From contig OZ006973.1 of the NCBI GenBank assembly GCA_963931085.1, forward strand, positions 434,001-498,000: a stretch of DNA of 64,000 nt, in the 5' to 3' direction. A program made the position numbers and the translations under genes. Every line of letters begins with the position of its first letter. Position 1 is the first letter of the stretch. This document shows, one piece after another, positions 26,586 through 35,122 of the stretch. Source of the stretch: UMGS1994 sp944386155 (GTDB taxonomy: Bacteria > Bacillota > Clostridia > TANB77 > CAG-508). The notes under the pieces are model-generated. The model searched no databases. It saw nothing but the letters and a program-made list of their open reading frames with translations, and was not told where the DNA came from.

Positions 26586-28466
26586 ATGATAGTTGAGAAA
26601 ATAAACTTACCAGATGATGTGAAAAAACTGAAAAAAGAAGAAAAACTGATTTTAGCAGAAGAAATTAGAGAAGAAATAAAAGATGTCGTTTCAAAAAATG
26701 GAGGGCATTTGGCTTCAAATCTTGGTGTAGTAGAACTTACAATAGCACTTCACAGTGTATTTGACATGCCTAAAGATAAGATTGTTTGGGATGTTGGACA
26801 CCAAACATATACTCATAAATTATTAACAGGTAGAAAAGATAAATTTAAAACTTTAAGAAAAAAAGATGGACTAGCTGGTTTTCCTAAAGCAGAAGAATCA
26901 GATTATGATAGCTTCAATACAGGACACAGTAGTACATCTATTTCTGTTGCTCTAGGAATGGCAAGAGCAAGAGATATAAAAAAACAAGATAATAAAGTAG
27001 TAGCAGTAATAGGAGATGGTGCACTTACTGGAGGAATGGCTTTAGAAGCTTTAAATGATGCAGGAAATAGTAAAACAGATTTAATAGTAATATTAAATGA
27101 TAACGAAATGAGTATTTCAAAAAATTCTGGTGGTATGGCAAGAATGCTTACTAATCTTAGAACAAAAAAGGTATATGAAAAATCTAATGGATTAGCAAAA
27201 AAATTATTAAGAAAAATTCCGTATTTTGGAGAGAAAATTATCAATCTAATAATAAATATTAAAAAAGGTATAAAACAATTAATTATTCCAAAGATGTATT
27301 TTGAAGATATAGGATTTAAATATTTAGGACCAGTAGACGGACATAATATTGAAGCTTTAGAAAATGTATTTAAAAATAGTAGATTAGTAAAAGGACCAAT
27401 ATTAATACATGTTATAACTAAAAAAGGAAAAGGATATAGCTTTGCAGAAGAAAATCCAAATAAGTTTCATTCTATATCTAGTTTTGATTTAAATTCAGGT
27501 GAAAAACTAGGAAAGAAGAATAAAGACTATTCTAAAGTTATGGGAGAAAAATTAGTTAAACTCGCTAAAAAAGATAAATCAATAGTTGCAATAACAGCAT
27601 CTATGGCAGATGGAACAGGTTTAACAGAATTTGCAAAAAAATATCCTAATAGATTTTTCAATGTAGAAATTGCAGAACAACATGCTTTAGGACTTGCTGC
27701 TGGACTTGCAAAGGAAAAGATGAAACCTATAATACCAATTTATTCATCATTTCTTCAAAGAGGATATGATCAAATAGTACATGATATATGTATGCAAAAT
27801 CTTCCTGTTGTAATATGTATAGATAGAGCTGGAATAGTTGGAAATGATGGAGAAACACACCAAGGATTATTAGATTTATGCTTTTTAAATAGTATACCTA
27901 ATATTACAATAATGGCCCCTAAAAATTTCTTAGAACTTGAAAAAATGTTAGAGTATGCAGTCAAATCAAAAAAAACTATAGCGATAAGATATCCAAGAGG
28001 TGGAGAATATGAAGAAAAACTTGAATATGGTAGTATTGAAAAAATAGAAAGAGGAAAAGCAGAGATATTACTTGAAGGAGATGATATTACTGTAATTTCA
28101 ATCGGAAAAATGACAGAGTATGCTTATAAAGTAGCATGCGAATTAAAAAATGAAAATATAAATGTTGAAGTAATTAATGTTAGATTTTTAAAACCATTAG
28201 ATAAGGAAAAAATAATAAAATCAGCAAAGAAAACTAAAAAAGTAATTACTATTGAAGATGGATATATAAGAGGTGGTTTAGCAAGTAGCATAAATGATAT
28301 TTTAATTAATCAAGATGAAAAAATTGAAATAAAGAATATGGGATATCCTGATAAATATATAAAACAAGCTTCTGTTTCAGAAATAGAAGAAAAATATAAT
28401 ATGGATAAAAAAAGTATTAAAGAAAATATAATTAATATGGTTAAAAATACAAATAAAGAAAAATAA
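26586..28466 (+). CDS. dxs: 1-deoxy-D-xylulose-5-phosphate synthase
   Basis: Thiamine-diphosphate enzyme of 626 residues; pyruvate plus GAP to DXP, first step of the MEP isoprenoid pathway. Motifs: VWDVGHQTYTHKLLTGR, FNTGHSSTSIS, ThDP site GDGALTGGMALEALN near residue 145, transketolase pyrimidine domain with EQHALGLAAGLA near 365, and C-terminal transketolase domain with GIVGNDGETHQG. Normal length. Confidence 0.96.
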   Translation: MIVEKINLPDDVKKLKKEEKLILAEEIREEIKDVVSKNGGHLASNLGVVELTIALHSVFDMPKDKIVWDVGHQTYTHKLLTGRKDKFKTLRKKDGLAGFPKAEESDYDSFNTGHSSTSISVALGMARARDIKKQDNKVVAVIGDGALTGGMALEALNDAGNSKTDLIVILNDNEMSISKNSGGMARMLTNLRTKKVYEKSNGLAKKLLRKIPYFGEKIINLIINIKKGIKQLIIPKMYFEDIGFKYLGPVDGHNIEALENVFKNSRLVKGPILIHVITKKGKGYSFAEENPNKFHSISSFDLNSGEKLGKKNKDYSKVMGEKLVKLAKKDKSIVAITASMADGTGLTEFAKKYPNRFFNVEIAEQHALGLAAGLAKEKMKPIIPIYSSFLQRGYDQIVHDICMQNLPVVICIDRAGIVGNDGETHQGLLDLCFLNSIPNITIMAPKNFLELEKMLEYAVKSKKTIAIRYPRGGEYEEKLEYGSIEKIERGKAEILLEGDDITVISIGKMTEYAYKVACELKNENINVEVINVRFLKPLDKEKIIKSAKKTKKVITIEDGYIRGGLASSINDILINQDEKIEIKNMGYPDKYIKQASVSEIEEKYNMDKKSIKENIINMVKNTNKEK

Positions 28467-28635
28467 CATTAAAGAATTAAATTAGGAGTTGAATAACTTA
28501 ATAATTTGAAATTTAAATAATTAAAAAAATAAAAATAAAAAATAAAAAATAAAAAATATAAAATACGAATTATAAACTACAAAATATAATTTATAAACAA
28601 AAAGATAATAAAATAAAGTTAATAGGTAGATGTGT

Positions 28636-29424
28636 ATGTTAAAAAAAGAATTAGAAGATGATGAAAAACTTTTTTATGCAAAAATTGATGATAAAATTAA
28701 ATTATCAAAAACGAGAAATAAAATTGTATATACAGACTTTTTATATGAAACAGAGATATCTAAGGCTGAAAAATATTTAAAGCTTATAAAGTTTGATAAA
28801 TACATATTTAGTGGAGGATATTCTGAAGCTGAAAGAAAGGCTCTTATTATTTATCCTGAAAAGTTAACAGAAGAAATGGCTATAAAAAACTTAGCAAATA
28901 TTTTTTCAATAATTAGGATTATACTGCCTAATAATCTAAAAGAAACTTATTTGCATAAAGATTTTTTAGGTGGAATTATGAAACTTGGAGTTTCAAGAGA
29001 TAAAATAGGAGATATTATTATAGATAAAGATGGTGCAGATATTGTAGTCTTTAAAGAAAATGAACTATACTTTTCTGAAAATTTAAAATTACTTACTAGG
29101 TTTAGAAAATCAAATATTGATATAGTAAATATAAAAGATGTGAAGAAAAAACAAGAAAAATTTGAAGAAAAGCAAATTATAGTTTCATCAATGAGATTAG
29201 ATTCTATTGTATCAGAATTAGCAAACACATCAAGGAATAAAGCTATCGAATTAATTGAAATAGGAAGAGTTTTAGTAAATCATGAAGAAATATTTAAGCC
29301 TTCTAAAAGTATAAAAATAAAAGATATTATTACTATAAGAGGAAAAGGAAAGTTTATAATAGACAGTATTATAAGAAATACAAAAAACGATAGATTAGTT
29401 ATAAAAGTAATGAAATATAGTTAA
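28636..29424 (+). CDS. ylmH: YlmH-like S4-domain RNA-binding protein
   Basis: 262 residues. ATG 28636 is preferred, 9 bp after AGG; ATG 28630 is nearly on the ribosome site. N-terminal YlmH-type domain (GGYSEAERKALIIYPE near residue 58, then LGGIMKLGVSRDKIGDI near 112). C-terminal S4 domain (about 183-255: MRLDSIVSELANTSRNKAIELI, GRVLVNHE). Known YlmH binds stalled ribosomes/RNA. Usually near divIVA; here isolated. The upstream gap 28467-28635 is A-rich simple sequence. Confidence 0.85.
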   Translation: MLKKELEDDEKLFYAKIDDKIKLSKTRNKIVYTDFLYETEISKAEKYLKLIKFDKYIFSGGYSEAERKALIIYPEKLTEEMAIKNLANIFSIIRIILPNNLKETYLHKDFLGGIMKLGVSRDKIGDIIIDKDGADIVVFKENELYFSENLKLLTRFRKSNIDIVNIKDVKKKQEKFEEKQIIVSSMRLDSIVSELANTSRNKAIELIEIGRVLVNHEEIFKPSKSIKIKDIITIRGKGKFIIDSIIRNTKNDRLVIKVMKYS

Positions 29425-29502
29425 GATAAGCTTTCGTTACTTGAAAAAAAGAATGTAAAAATATATAATAATAAAAATTTTATAAATGGGTGATATTAAA
29501 AT

Positions 29503-30066
29503 ATGAATAAAACTAAAAGAAAAATATTTGAAGCATCAATGAAACTTTTTGCTGAAAAAGGTTATGATGCAACTAGTGTAGAAGAAATTACTGCAACTGT
29601 TGGAGTTGCAAAGGGAACATTATATTATCATTTTTCTAGTAAAGAAGAAATATTTAACTTTTTAATAGATGAAGGTGTCAAGTTATTATTAAATAATATA
29701 GAAATAAAAACAAAGAAATTAGATAATTCTATTGATAAACTTAGAGCAGTTATAATACTTCAAATTAGAGTCTTAAAAAAATATGAAAGTTTGATAAAAA
29801 TATTTTTAAGTCAAATATGGGGAGATGATCCAAGAAGTATAAGATGTAAAGAAACTGTTTTAAATTATATCGGTGAGATTGAAAAGATAGTAAAAGAAGG
29901 AATAGAGAAAAAAGAAATTAAAGATGGAGATACTAATGCAATCGCTGCTGAAATATTTGCACTAACTTGTGCTACTATGATAGTTAAATTAACAAGAAAA
30001 GAAGAGTTAGATGTTAAAAATTTATCTAAAGAATTTGAAAATATATTAGAAGGATTAAAATATTAA
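29503..30066 (+). CDS. TetR-family regulator
   Basis: 187 residues with N-terminal helix-turn-helix: MKLFAEKGYDATSVEEITATVGVAKGTLYYHFSSKEEIF at about 12-50, highly typical of TetR. The C-terminal ligand domain is less conserved. Start after TGGGTGA. The acyl-CoA ligase gene follows by 16 bp, so it probably senses a fatty acid or acyl-CoA and controls this operon. Confidence 0.9.
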   Translation: MNKTKRKIFEASMKLFAEKGYDATSVEEITATVGVAKGTLYYHFSSKEEIFNFLIDEGVKLLLNNIEIKTKKLDNSIDKLRAVIILQIRVLKKYESLIKIFLSQIWGDDPRSIRCKETVLNYIGEIEKIVKEGIEKKEIKDGDTNAIAAEIFALTCATMIVKLTRKEELDVKNLSKEFENILEGLKY

Positions 30067-30082
30067 TAAGAGGGGAATTAAA

Positions 30083-31825
30083 ATGAATGAAAGAATCCAT
30101 GATTATGTAGAAATCAAATCATTAAAAGATATGATAAATAAAACAAGAAATGAATTTTCTGATGAAGTAGCTTTTAAATTTAAGACTGATGTTGAAGGCG
30201 TAATTAGAAAAGTAAAATATGATGAGTTCTTAGATGATGTGGATTCGCTTGGAACTAAATTAATAGATTTAGGACTAAAAGGAAAGAAAATAGCTGTAAT
30301 TAGTGAAAATAGATATGAATGGGCTACAAGTTATTTAGCTGTAGTTTGCGGAACAGGAATAATAGTTCCTTTAGATAGAGCTCTTCCTGAAATAGAAATA
30401 AGAAGTTTGATTGAAAGATCAGAAGTAGAAGCTATAATATATAGCGATAGATACTCAGAGATAATGAAGAAATTAATAAATGAAGATAATAAGCTAAACA
30501 AAATCAAATATTATATTTGTATGGATTTAGAGAAAAAAGATAAAAAAATATTATCTTTTAAAGAATTAATTAGAAGCGGTAGAAAATTAATAAACGATGG
30601 AGATAAAAGGTTTTTAAGTGCAGAAATAAACCCTGAAGAAATGCAAGTTATGTTATTTACTTCTGGAACAACATCTATGTCAAAAGCAGTTGCTTTAAGC
30701 CATAAAAATATATGTGCTAATTTAATGGATATAGCATCAGTAATTGAGGCAACAGAAGATGATACTTTTTTATCTTTTTTACCACTTCATCATACATTTG
30801 AAGCAACAGTTGGATTTTTATATCCTATATATAAAGGTTCATCAGTTGCATATTGTGAAGGAATAAAACATATACAAGATAATCTAAAAGAATATAAAAT
30901 AAGTATTATGATATCAGTTCCAGTGCTTTTTGAAAACATGTACAAAAGAGTTATGAAATCTATAGAAAAACAGGGAAAATTAGAAAAGGTAAAAAAAGGA
31001 ATTAAAATAAGCAATTTTTTAAGAAAGTTTCATATCGATATAAGAAGAAAAATATTCAAAGAATTACACGATAATTTTGGAGGAAATTTAAGATTATTTG
31101 TAAGTGGTGCTGCAGCAATAGATAAAGAGGTAGAAAAGGGATTTAATGATCTTGGAATTACTACATATGCTGGATATGGACTAACAGAGACTTCTCCAGT
31201 AGTTGCTGCAGAGAATGATAAATATAGAAGATATGGTTCTGTAGGAAAAGTATTTCCAAGTTTGGAAGTGAAAATAGAAGACGTAGATGAAGAAGGAGTT
31301 GGAGAAATTGTAGTAAAAGGTCCTTCAGTAATGCTAGAATACTACAATAATCCTGAAGCTACAAAAGAAACTTTAGTTGATGGATGGTTTTATACAGGAG
31401 ATTTAGGATATTTTGATAAAGATAAATATTTATATATTTCTGGTAGAAAAAAGAGTGTAATCGTGCTTAAGAACGGAAAAAATATATATCCAGAAGAAAT
31501 AGAAAACTTAATTAATAAATTAGAAGGTATAAAAGAATCAATGGTATTTGGTTTATCTGATAAAGATGATAAAAATGACTTAGTACTTCATGCTAAAATT
31601 GTTTATGATAAAAACATAATTAAAGAAATAATTAAGTCAGATGACTTTGATGAAATAAAAAAATATATATTAAATTATATAAAAGAAATTAATAAACAAG
31701 TTCCTGCATATAAAGCAATTAGTGTAAATAACGTAATTTTTACAGAAGAAGAATTGATAAAAACAACTACTTTAAAAATTAAAAGACAAGAGGAAATGAA
31801 AAAAATAATGAATGTAAGCAATTAA
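30083..31825 (+). CDS. Long-chain acyl-CoA synthetase (AMP-forming)
   Basis: 580 residues, ANL superfamily. P-loop LFTSGTTSMSKAVALSHKN near residue 190, YAGYGLTETSPVV near 360, core YTGDLGYFDKD near 430, and C-terminal lysine region with GKNIYPEEIEN near 470. Activates fatty acids with ATP and CoA at the membrane. Cotranscribed with the TetR gene. Substrate chain length cannot be read from the sequence. Confidence 0.9.
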   Translation: MNERIHDYVEIKSLKDMINKTRNEFSDEVAFKFKTDVEGVIRKVKYDEFLDDVDSLGTKLIDLGLKGKKIAVISENRYEWATSYLAVVCGTGIIVPLDRALPEIEIRSLIERSEVEAIIYSDRYSEIMKKLINEDNKLNKIKYYICMDLEKKDKKILSFKELIRSGRKLINDGDKRFLSAEINPEEMQVMLFTSGTTSMSKAVALSHKNICANLMDIASVIEATEDDTFLSFLPLHHTFEATVGFLYPIYKGSSVAYCEGIKHIQDNLKEYKISIMISVPVLFENMYKRVMKSIEKQGKLEKVKKGIKISNFLRKFHIDIRRKIFKELHDNFGGNLRLFVSGAAAIDKEVEKGFNDLGITTYAGYGLTETSPVVAAENDKYRRYGSVGKVFPSLEVKIEDVDEEGVGEIVVKGPSVMLEYYNNPEATKETLVDGWFYTGDLGYFDKDKYLYISGRKKSVIVLKNGKNIYPEEIENLINKLEGIKESMVFGLSDKDDKNDLVLHAKIVYDKNIIKEIIKSDDFDEIKKYILNYIKEINKQVPAYKAISVNNVIFTEEELIKTTTLKIKRQEEMKKIMNVSN

Positions 31826-31948
31826 ATATGTAACATAAATGTAAAATAAATGTAAAATAAAAAACATATAAAAGTAATTGTAGTTTTATGCCGAAAAATA
31901 TATAATAGACATAGAATAAGTAGATTTACGAAGGAGGTACGTTTTACA

Positions 31949-33031
31949 ATGCCATTTTTATCAGCAATAATAGATAAATTTAGAATGAATAAAACCGGTA
32001 TAGTAAACGTGAGAATGGTAATCACGGAAGAAAAGATTTTATCCAACATAGAGAAAGTCCAAAAGATGATAAATCCTAAAAGTAAAAAACAGATTATTCA
32101 ATTAGAAGAGGATTCTTATTTTAAAGATTTAATCGATTCAATAAAAACTTATCTAGTGGAATATCCAAAAAAGAAAAATTTCCCTAGAAGTGTATATAAA
32201 GCTTGTTATGATCTAGTTGAATTTGCTACAAATCAATTTGAAGAAAACACAAAGAAAATTGAAGAATTAATAATTCAAAGAGAGAAAAACATAGCACTTG
32301 CTTATGAATTAAAAGAAACATTAGCAATTATCAAAGATAAAACTGAAGGATGGGAAAAAGAATTAGAAAATTCATCTGATAAGTATTCAGAAGATATAGC
32401 AGAAGCATTAGGAATAATTGCAAATGGAGCTGAAGAAGAAAAAACAGTTGCTTTAAAATTAGTTGATGCTAGAATTAATAATCTTGAATCTAATTTCCAC
32501 ATTGAAATAGATATGGAAAGAATTGAAGATAAATCAAAAGCTTTAAGTTATATAGGAATAGAAATTGCAGAAGCTTTAAAATATATTCCAGCACCAGTTG
32601 AGGAATTTGTTCCTGAAGAAACTGTTCAAGAAGTTAAAGCTAAAGCAAAAGAAGAAGCTGTTCAAAAAGCAGAAGTTAAAGAACCAGCAAAAGTAAATCC
32701 TATATTAGCTACAGAACCTGCTACAAAGAAAGAAGTTAAAGCAGATAAAGCTGAAAAGGTAGAAAAAGTTGAAACTAACAAGAAAGAAGCTGTATCTCCA
32801 GTTGAAAATAAAGTTGGACAAACAGTTGCTTTAAAACCAGATGTAAAGATAGCAAAAGAAGAACCAGTTTTAGATACTCAATATGTAGAACAAACAAGAT
32901 TTGATGTAAAACCATCATTATGGCAAAGATTTAAAAATTCTAAGATTATTAGAACTATCTCATATATAATGAAGATAAAAGTTGTACTTGAATTCCCAGC
33001 ACTTCCAGAAGGAAGAGGAGAAGGTATATAG
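31949..33031 (+). CDS. Unknown protein with charged linker and basic C-terminal tail
   Basis: 360 residues, ribosome site AAGGAGG 12 bp before ATG. Residues about 30-210 are helical and polar, likely coiled coil. About 215-310 is a Lys/Glu/Ala/Pro-rich linker with repeated KVEKVE-type units. The last 45 residues contain PSLWQRFKNSK followed by a basic-hydrophobic helix and the tail LPEGRGEGI. Layout (domain, charged linker, KPS-x-W basic helix) parallels the CBM25-like protein at 7471. No family recognised. Confidence 0.7.
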   Translation: MPFLSAIIDKFRMNKTGIVNVRMVITEEKILSNIEKVQKMINPKSKKQIIQLEEDSYFKDLIDSIKTYLVEYPKKKNFPRSVYKACYDLVEFATNQFEENTKKIEELIIQREKNIALAYELKETLAIIKDKTEGWEKELENSSDKYSEDIAEALGIIANGAEEEKTVALKLVDARINNLESNFHIEIDMERIEDKSKALSYIGIEIAEALKYIPAPVEEFVPEETVQEVKAKAKEEAVQKAEVKEPAKVNPILATEPATKKEVKADKAEKVEKVETNKKEAVSPVENKVGQTVALKPDVKIAKEEPVLDTQYVEQTRFDVKPSLWQRFKNSKIIRTISYIMKIKVVLEFPALPEGRGEGI

Positions 33032-33056
33032 TATAAAATATAAATTTTAGATATGT

Positions 33057-33090
33057 AAAAGAGCAATTTAAGAATTGCTCTTTTAAAATC
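33057..33090 (+). terminator. Terminator after the 31949 gene
   Basis: Perfect 12-bp stem AAAAGAGCAATT/AATTGCTCTTTT (33057-33068 with 33073-33084). Confidence 0.9.
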
Positions 33091-33179
33091 TTTAAAAAGT
33101 AAAAAAAGTTTAAAAAACTTCTAAAAAAGTATTGACATATTTTTTTAGTTACATTATAATAAGACTTGCATTAAGCAAT

Positions 33180-33256
33180 GCGCCCTTAGCTCAGTTGGTC
33201 AGAGCAACCGGCTCATAACCGGTGGGTCCAAGGTTCGAATCCTTGAGGGCGCACCA
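33180..33256 (+). tRNA. tRNA-Met(CAU), elongator type
   Basis: Acceptor GCGCCCT/AGGGCGC (33180-33186 with 33246-33252), anticodon stem ACCGG/CCGGT with loop CTCATAA, T-loop TTCGAAT, discriminator A and encoded CCA. The paired first base fits an elongator, not an initiator; tRNA-Ile with modified CAU is a less likely alternative. Confidence 0.93.
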
Positions 33257-33266
33257 TTTTTTATAA

Positions 33267-33352
33267 GGGTAGGTGGTCGAGTGGTTAATGGCACCAGACT
33301 GTAAATCTGGCGACGAGAGTCTACGATGGTTCGAATCCATCCCTGCCCACCA
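33267..33352 (+). tRNA. tRNA-Tyr(GUA)
   Basis: Acceptor GGGTAGG/CCTGCCC, anticodon stem CCAGA/TCTGG with loop CTGTAAA (anticodon GTA), a long variable arm (class II, CGACGAGAGTCTACG), T-loop TTCGAAT, discriminator A 33349 and encoded CCA 33350-33352. Confidence 0.95.
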
Positions 33353-33386
33353 GGACTATTACTTATTAACAAGTAATAGTCTTTTT
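33348..33386. repeat. Direct repeat copy 1: tRNA-Tyr 3' end plus its terminator
   Basis: 39 bp, from the last acceptor base and ACCA of tRNA-Tyr through the terminator hairpin GACTATTACTT/AAGTAATAGTC (33354-33364 with 33371-33381) and T5. Identical to 34011-34049. Confidence 0.9.
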
Positions 33387-33433
33387 ATTTTACTAAAAAG
33401 AATAATATCACATTTTTTTGTAAATAATAATGT

Positions 33434-33484
33434 TATCTTTATAAAGACATTGTATTGACAATATCTTTATAAAGACTATATAAT
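33434..33484 (+). promoter_or_regulatory. Antitoxin promoter with two palindromic operators
   Basis: TTGACA (33455-33460) and TATAAT (33479-33484). A 15-bp direct repeat (33434-33448 and 33462-33476) contains the perfect palindrome TCTTTATAAAGA twice (33436-33447, 33464-33475), 28 bp apart. One lies just upstream of the -35, the other in the spacer: the layout expected for RelB/DinJ-type autorepression. Confidence 0.7.
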
Positions 33485-33509
33485 AATATTATAGAAAGAG
33501 GTGGTATTT

Positions 33510-33782
33510 ATGGCACAAACATTAGTAAATTTTAGAATAGACGAACAAACAAAAAAACAAATGGAAGAAATATGTAGTGAATTAGGGATAACAATGTCTA
33601 CTGCATTTAATATATTTGCTAAAAAAGTAATTCGTGAGAAAAGAATACCTTTTGATGTTTCTATTGATCCATTTTATTCTGAAAGCAATATGAAAGCATT
33701 ATCTAAATCAATAAAAGAATTAGAAGAAGGCAAAGTAGTTGTAAAATCAATGGAAGAACTAGAGGAGAAGTCAAATGAATAA
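33510..33782 (+). CDS. RelB/DinJ-family antitoxin
   Basis: 90 residues from ATG 33510; the ribosome site is GAGGTGG, and the GTG at 33501 lies in it. N-terminal ribbon-helix-helix: AQTLVNFRIDEQTKKQMEEICSELGITMSTAFNIF, characteristic of RelB/DinJ. The C-terminal segment is the toxin-binding tail. It overlaps by 8 bp the start of a damaged toxin gene, so this is now an orphan antitoxin. It lies between the 39-bp direct repeats. Confidence 0.88.
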   Translation: MAQTLVNFRIDEQTKKQMEEICSELGITMSTAFNIFAKKVIREKRIPFDVSIDPFYSESNMKALSKSIKELEEGKVVVKSMEELEEKSNE

Positions 33783-33919
33783 TTTATCTTTTACCAATAG
33801 TGCTTGGCAAGAATATTGTTATTGGCAAGTACAAGATAAAAAGACACTTAGAAGAATAAATATATAGAATAGCTAATAACCAAATAGAAATCATACAATG
33901 TAAAGGTCATTATGATTAG
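33775..33919 (+). pseudogene. Txe/YoeB-type toxin remnant (internal deletion and frameshift)
   Basis: ATG 33775 opens MNNLSFTNSAWQEYCYWQVQ, typical of the N-terminus of Txe/YoeB mRNA interferases. The frame stops at 33865-33867 after 30 codons. In another frame 33863-33919 encodes YRIANNQIEIIQCKGHYD and a stop, the typical C-terminus of the family. Roughly 40 middle residues, including much of the catalytic core, are missing. The toxin is therefore inactive. Confidence 0.85.
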
Positions 33920-34010
33920 CAGGATTGGTAATAAGATTTAAAAGATAAAGTAAATGGAAGAAAGTAATATAATAAATTAAATAGTAATATGTACAATAAA
34001 CGTTTTTTTA

Positions 34011-34049
34011 CACCAGGACTATTACTTATTAACAAGTAATAGTCTTTTT
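34011..34049. repeat. Direct repeat copy 2
   Basis: Identical over 39 bp to 33348-33386, including the terminator hairpin, but with no tRNA gene in front. With copy 1 it brackets a 624-bp segment holding the toxin-antitoxin remnant. Confidence 0.9.
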
Positions 34050-34144
34050 TATTTTTCTATACATCATTTTTAATTTAAAACAATTGACTAAATAAAAATA
34101 TTTAGATATTATAAATAAAGAGAAAAATGAAAAGGAGGCTATTT

Positions 34145-34792
34145 ATGAGTGAAAAGGAAAATAACCACAAATTTTTAATATCAATCATAGTATTAATATT
34201 AGTAGCAATAGCCATTTATTTTATAGTATTAACATATAATGAAAATAAAGTAAGAAATGAAAATAATATAAAGCAAGCAGTTATTATGACTGAAGATGGA
34301 TATAGAATAATAAATTCAAATTTAAAAGATTATGAAGCAATAAATATAGAAGAAATTAAAAAACAAGATGATAATACATATAGATTAAGAGGAACATTAC
34401 TTTCAAGATACACTATTACAGAAAATGAATATGATTATTTAAAAAATCAAGAACCACTTGTAGTAGATGATATTAACTATTACTTCACTTGGTCAGATGA
34501 GCATAATGAATATATATTTGTTTCAAAAAAGTCTGACAATATTTATTTCTTAGAAAAAGATGAAGAAACAGGAAATTATTTTGTAAATCTTTATGGTGAT
34601 GATTCATATGTGTATGAGAAAACGGATATTAAAGTAGAAGTAAATGTAAATAGTGATGTAGTATGTTTAATTAATAATAAACAAGAAGTTACAGCAAAAA
34701 GATTGTTTGAGGAAGAAGAAGTAACTTATGGAGTATTCAATTTTGAATTTAAAGATGGAAAATGTATAAAGATAAAATGTGATTTAAGGTAA
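34145..34792 (+). CDS. Membrane-anchored unknown protein
   Basis: 215 residues from ATG 34145 (ribosome site AAAGGAGG). One N-terminal membrane helix (about 10-30) and an extracellular-type acidic domain with strand-like pattern. No lipobox. No family recognised. Single gene, followed by the mgtE riboswitch. Confidence 0.7.
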   Translation: MSEKENNHKFLISIIVLILVAIAIYFIVLTYNENKVRNENNIKQAVIMTEDGYRIINSNLKDYEAINIEEIKKQDDNTYRLRGTLLSRYTITENEYDYLKNQEPLVVDDINYYFTWSDEHNEYIFVSKKSDNIYFLEKDEETGNYFVNLYGDDSYVYEKTDIKVEVNVNSDVVCLINNKQEVTAKRLFEEEEVTYGVFNFEFKDGKCIKIKCDLR

Positions 34793-34819
34793 AAATTATA
34801 AAAAACGAATCAAAAAGAG

Positions 34820-34848
34820 TTGACATAAAGACTAAAATAATTTATAAT
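34820..34848 (+). promoter_or_regulatory. Promoter of the mgtE leader
   Basis: Perfect TTGACA (34820-34825), 17 bp, TATAAT (34843-34848). Confidence 0.85.
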
Positions 34849-34864
34849 ATATTAGTATGAATAA

Positions 34865-35093
34865 AAAAGATAACTCGGTAGGTGAGGCAATATAGGGATA
34901 CGGGTTGCTACCGCAAAATAGTGGAGACACTATGAGAGGGTTAGCAGAACATGTCGAATAAAAATGAAGGCATATTCTAATGCAACTACACAGCCCTTTA
35001 ATTTGCTAAAGCTTGTACGGTGAAAGCTTTATTAATAATGTTTTTAAGTTATGTTAAAACTTGTCACTTATAACCGAGGTGACAAGTTTTTTA
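34865..35093 (+). promoter_or_regulatory. M-box (ykoK) magnesium riboswitch
   Basis: The conserved M-box core is evident: CTCGGTAGGTGAGGC, ATAGGGATACGGGTTGCTACCGC and GTGGAGACAC (34874-34932). An expression platform follows, ending in terminator AAAACTTGTCAC/GTGACAAGTTTT (35057-35068 with 35079-35090). High Mg2+ should favour termination before mgtE. Confidence 0.93.
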
Positions 35094-35122
35094 TATTATA
35101 ATAGATAAAGGAGGATAATAAG

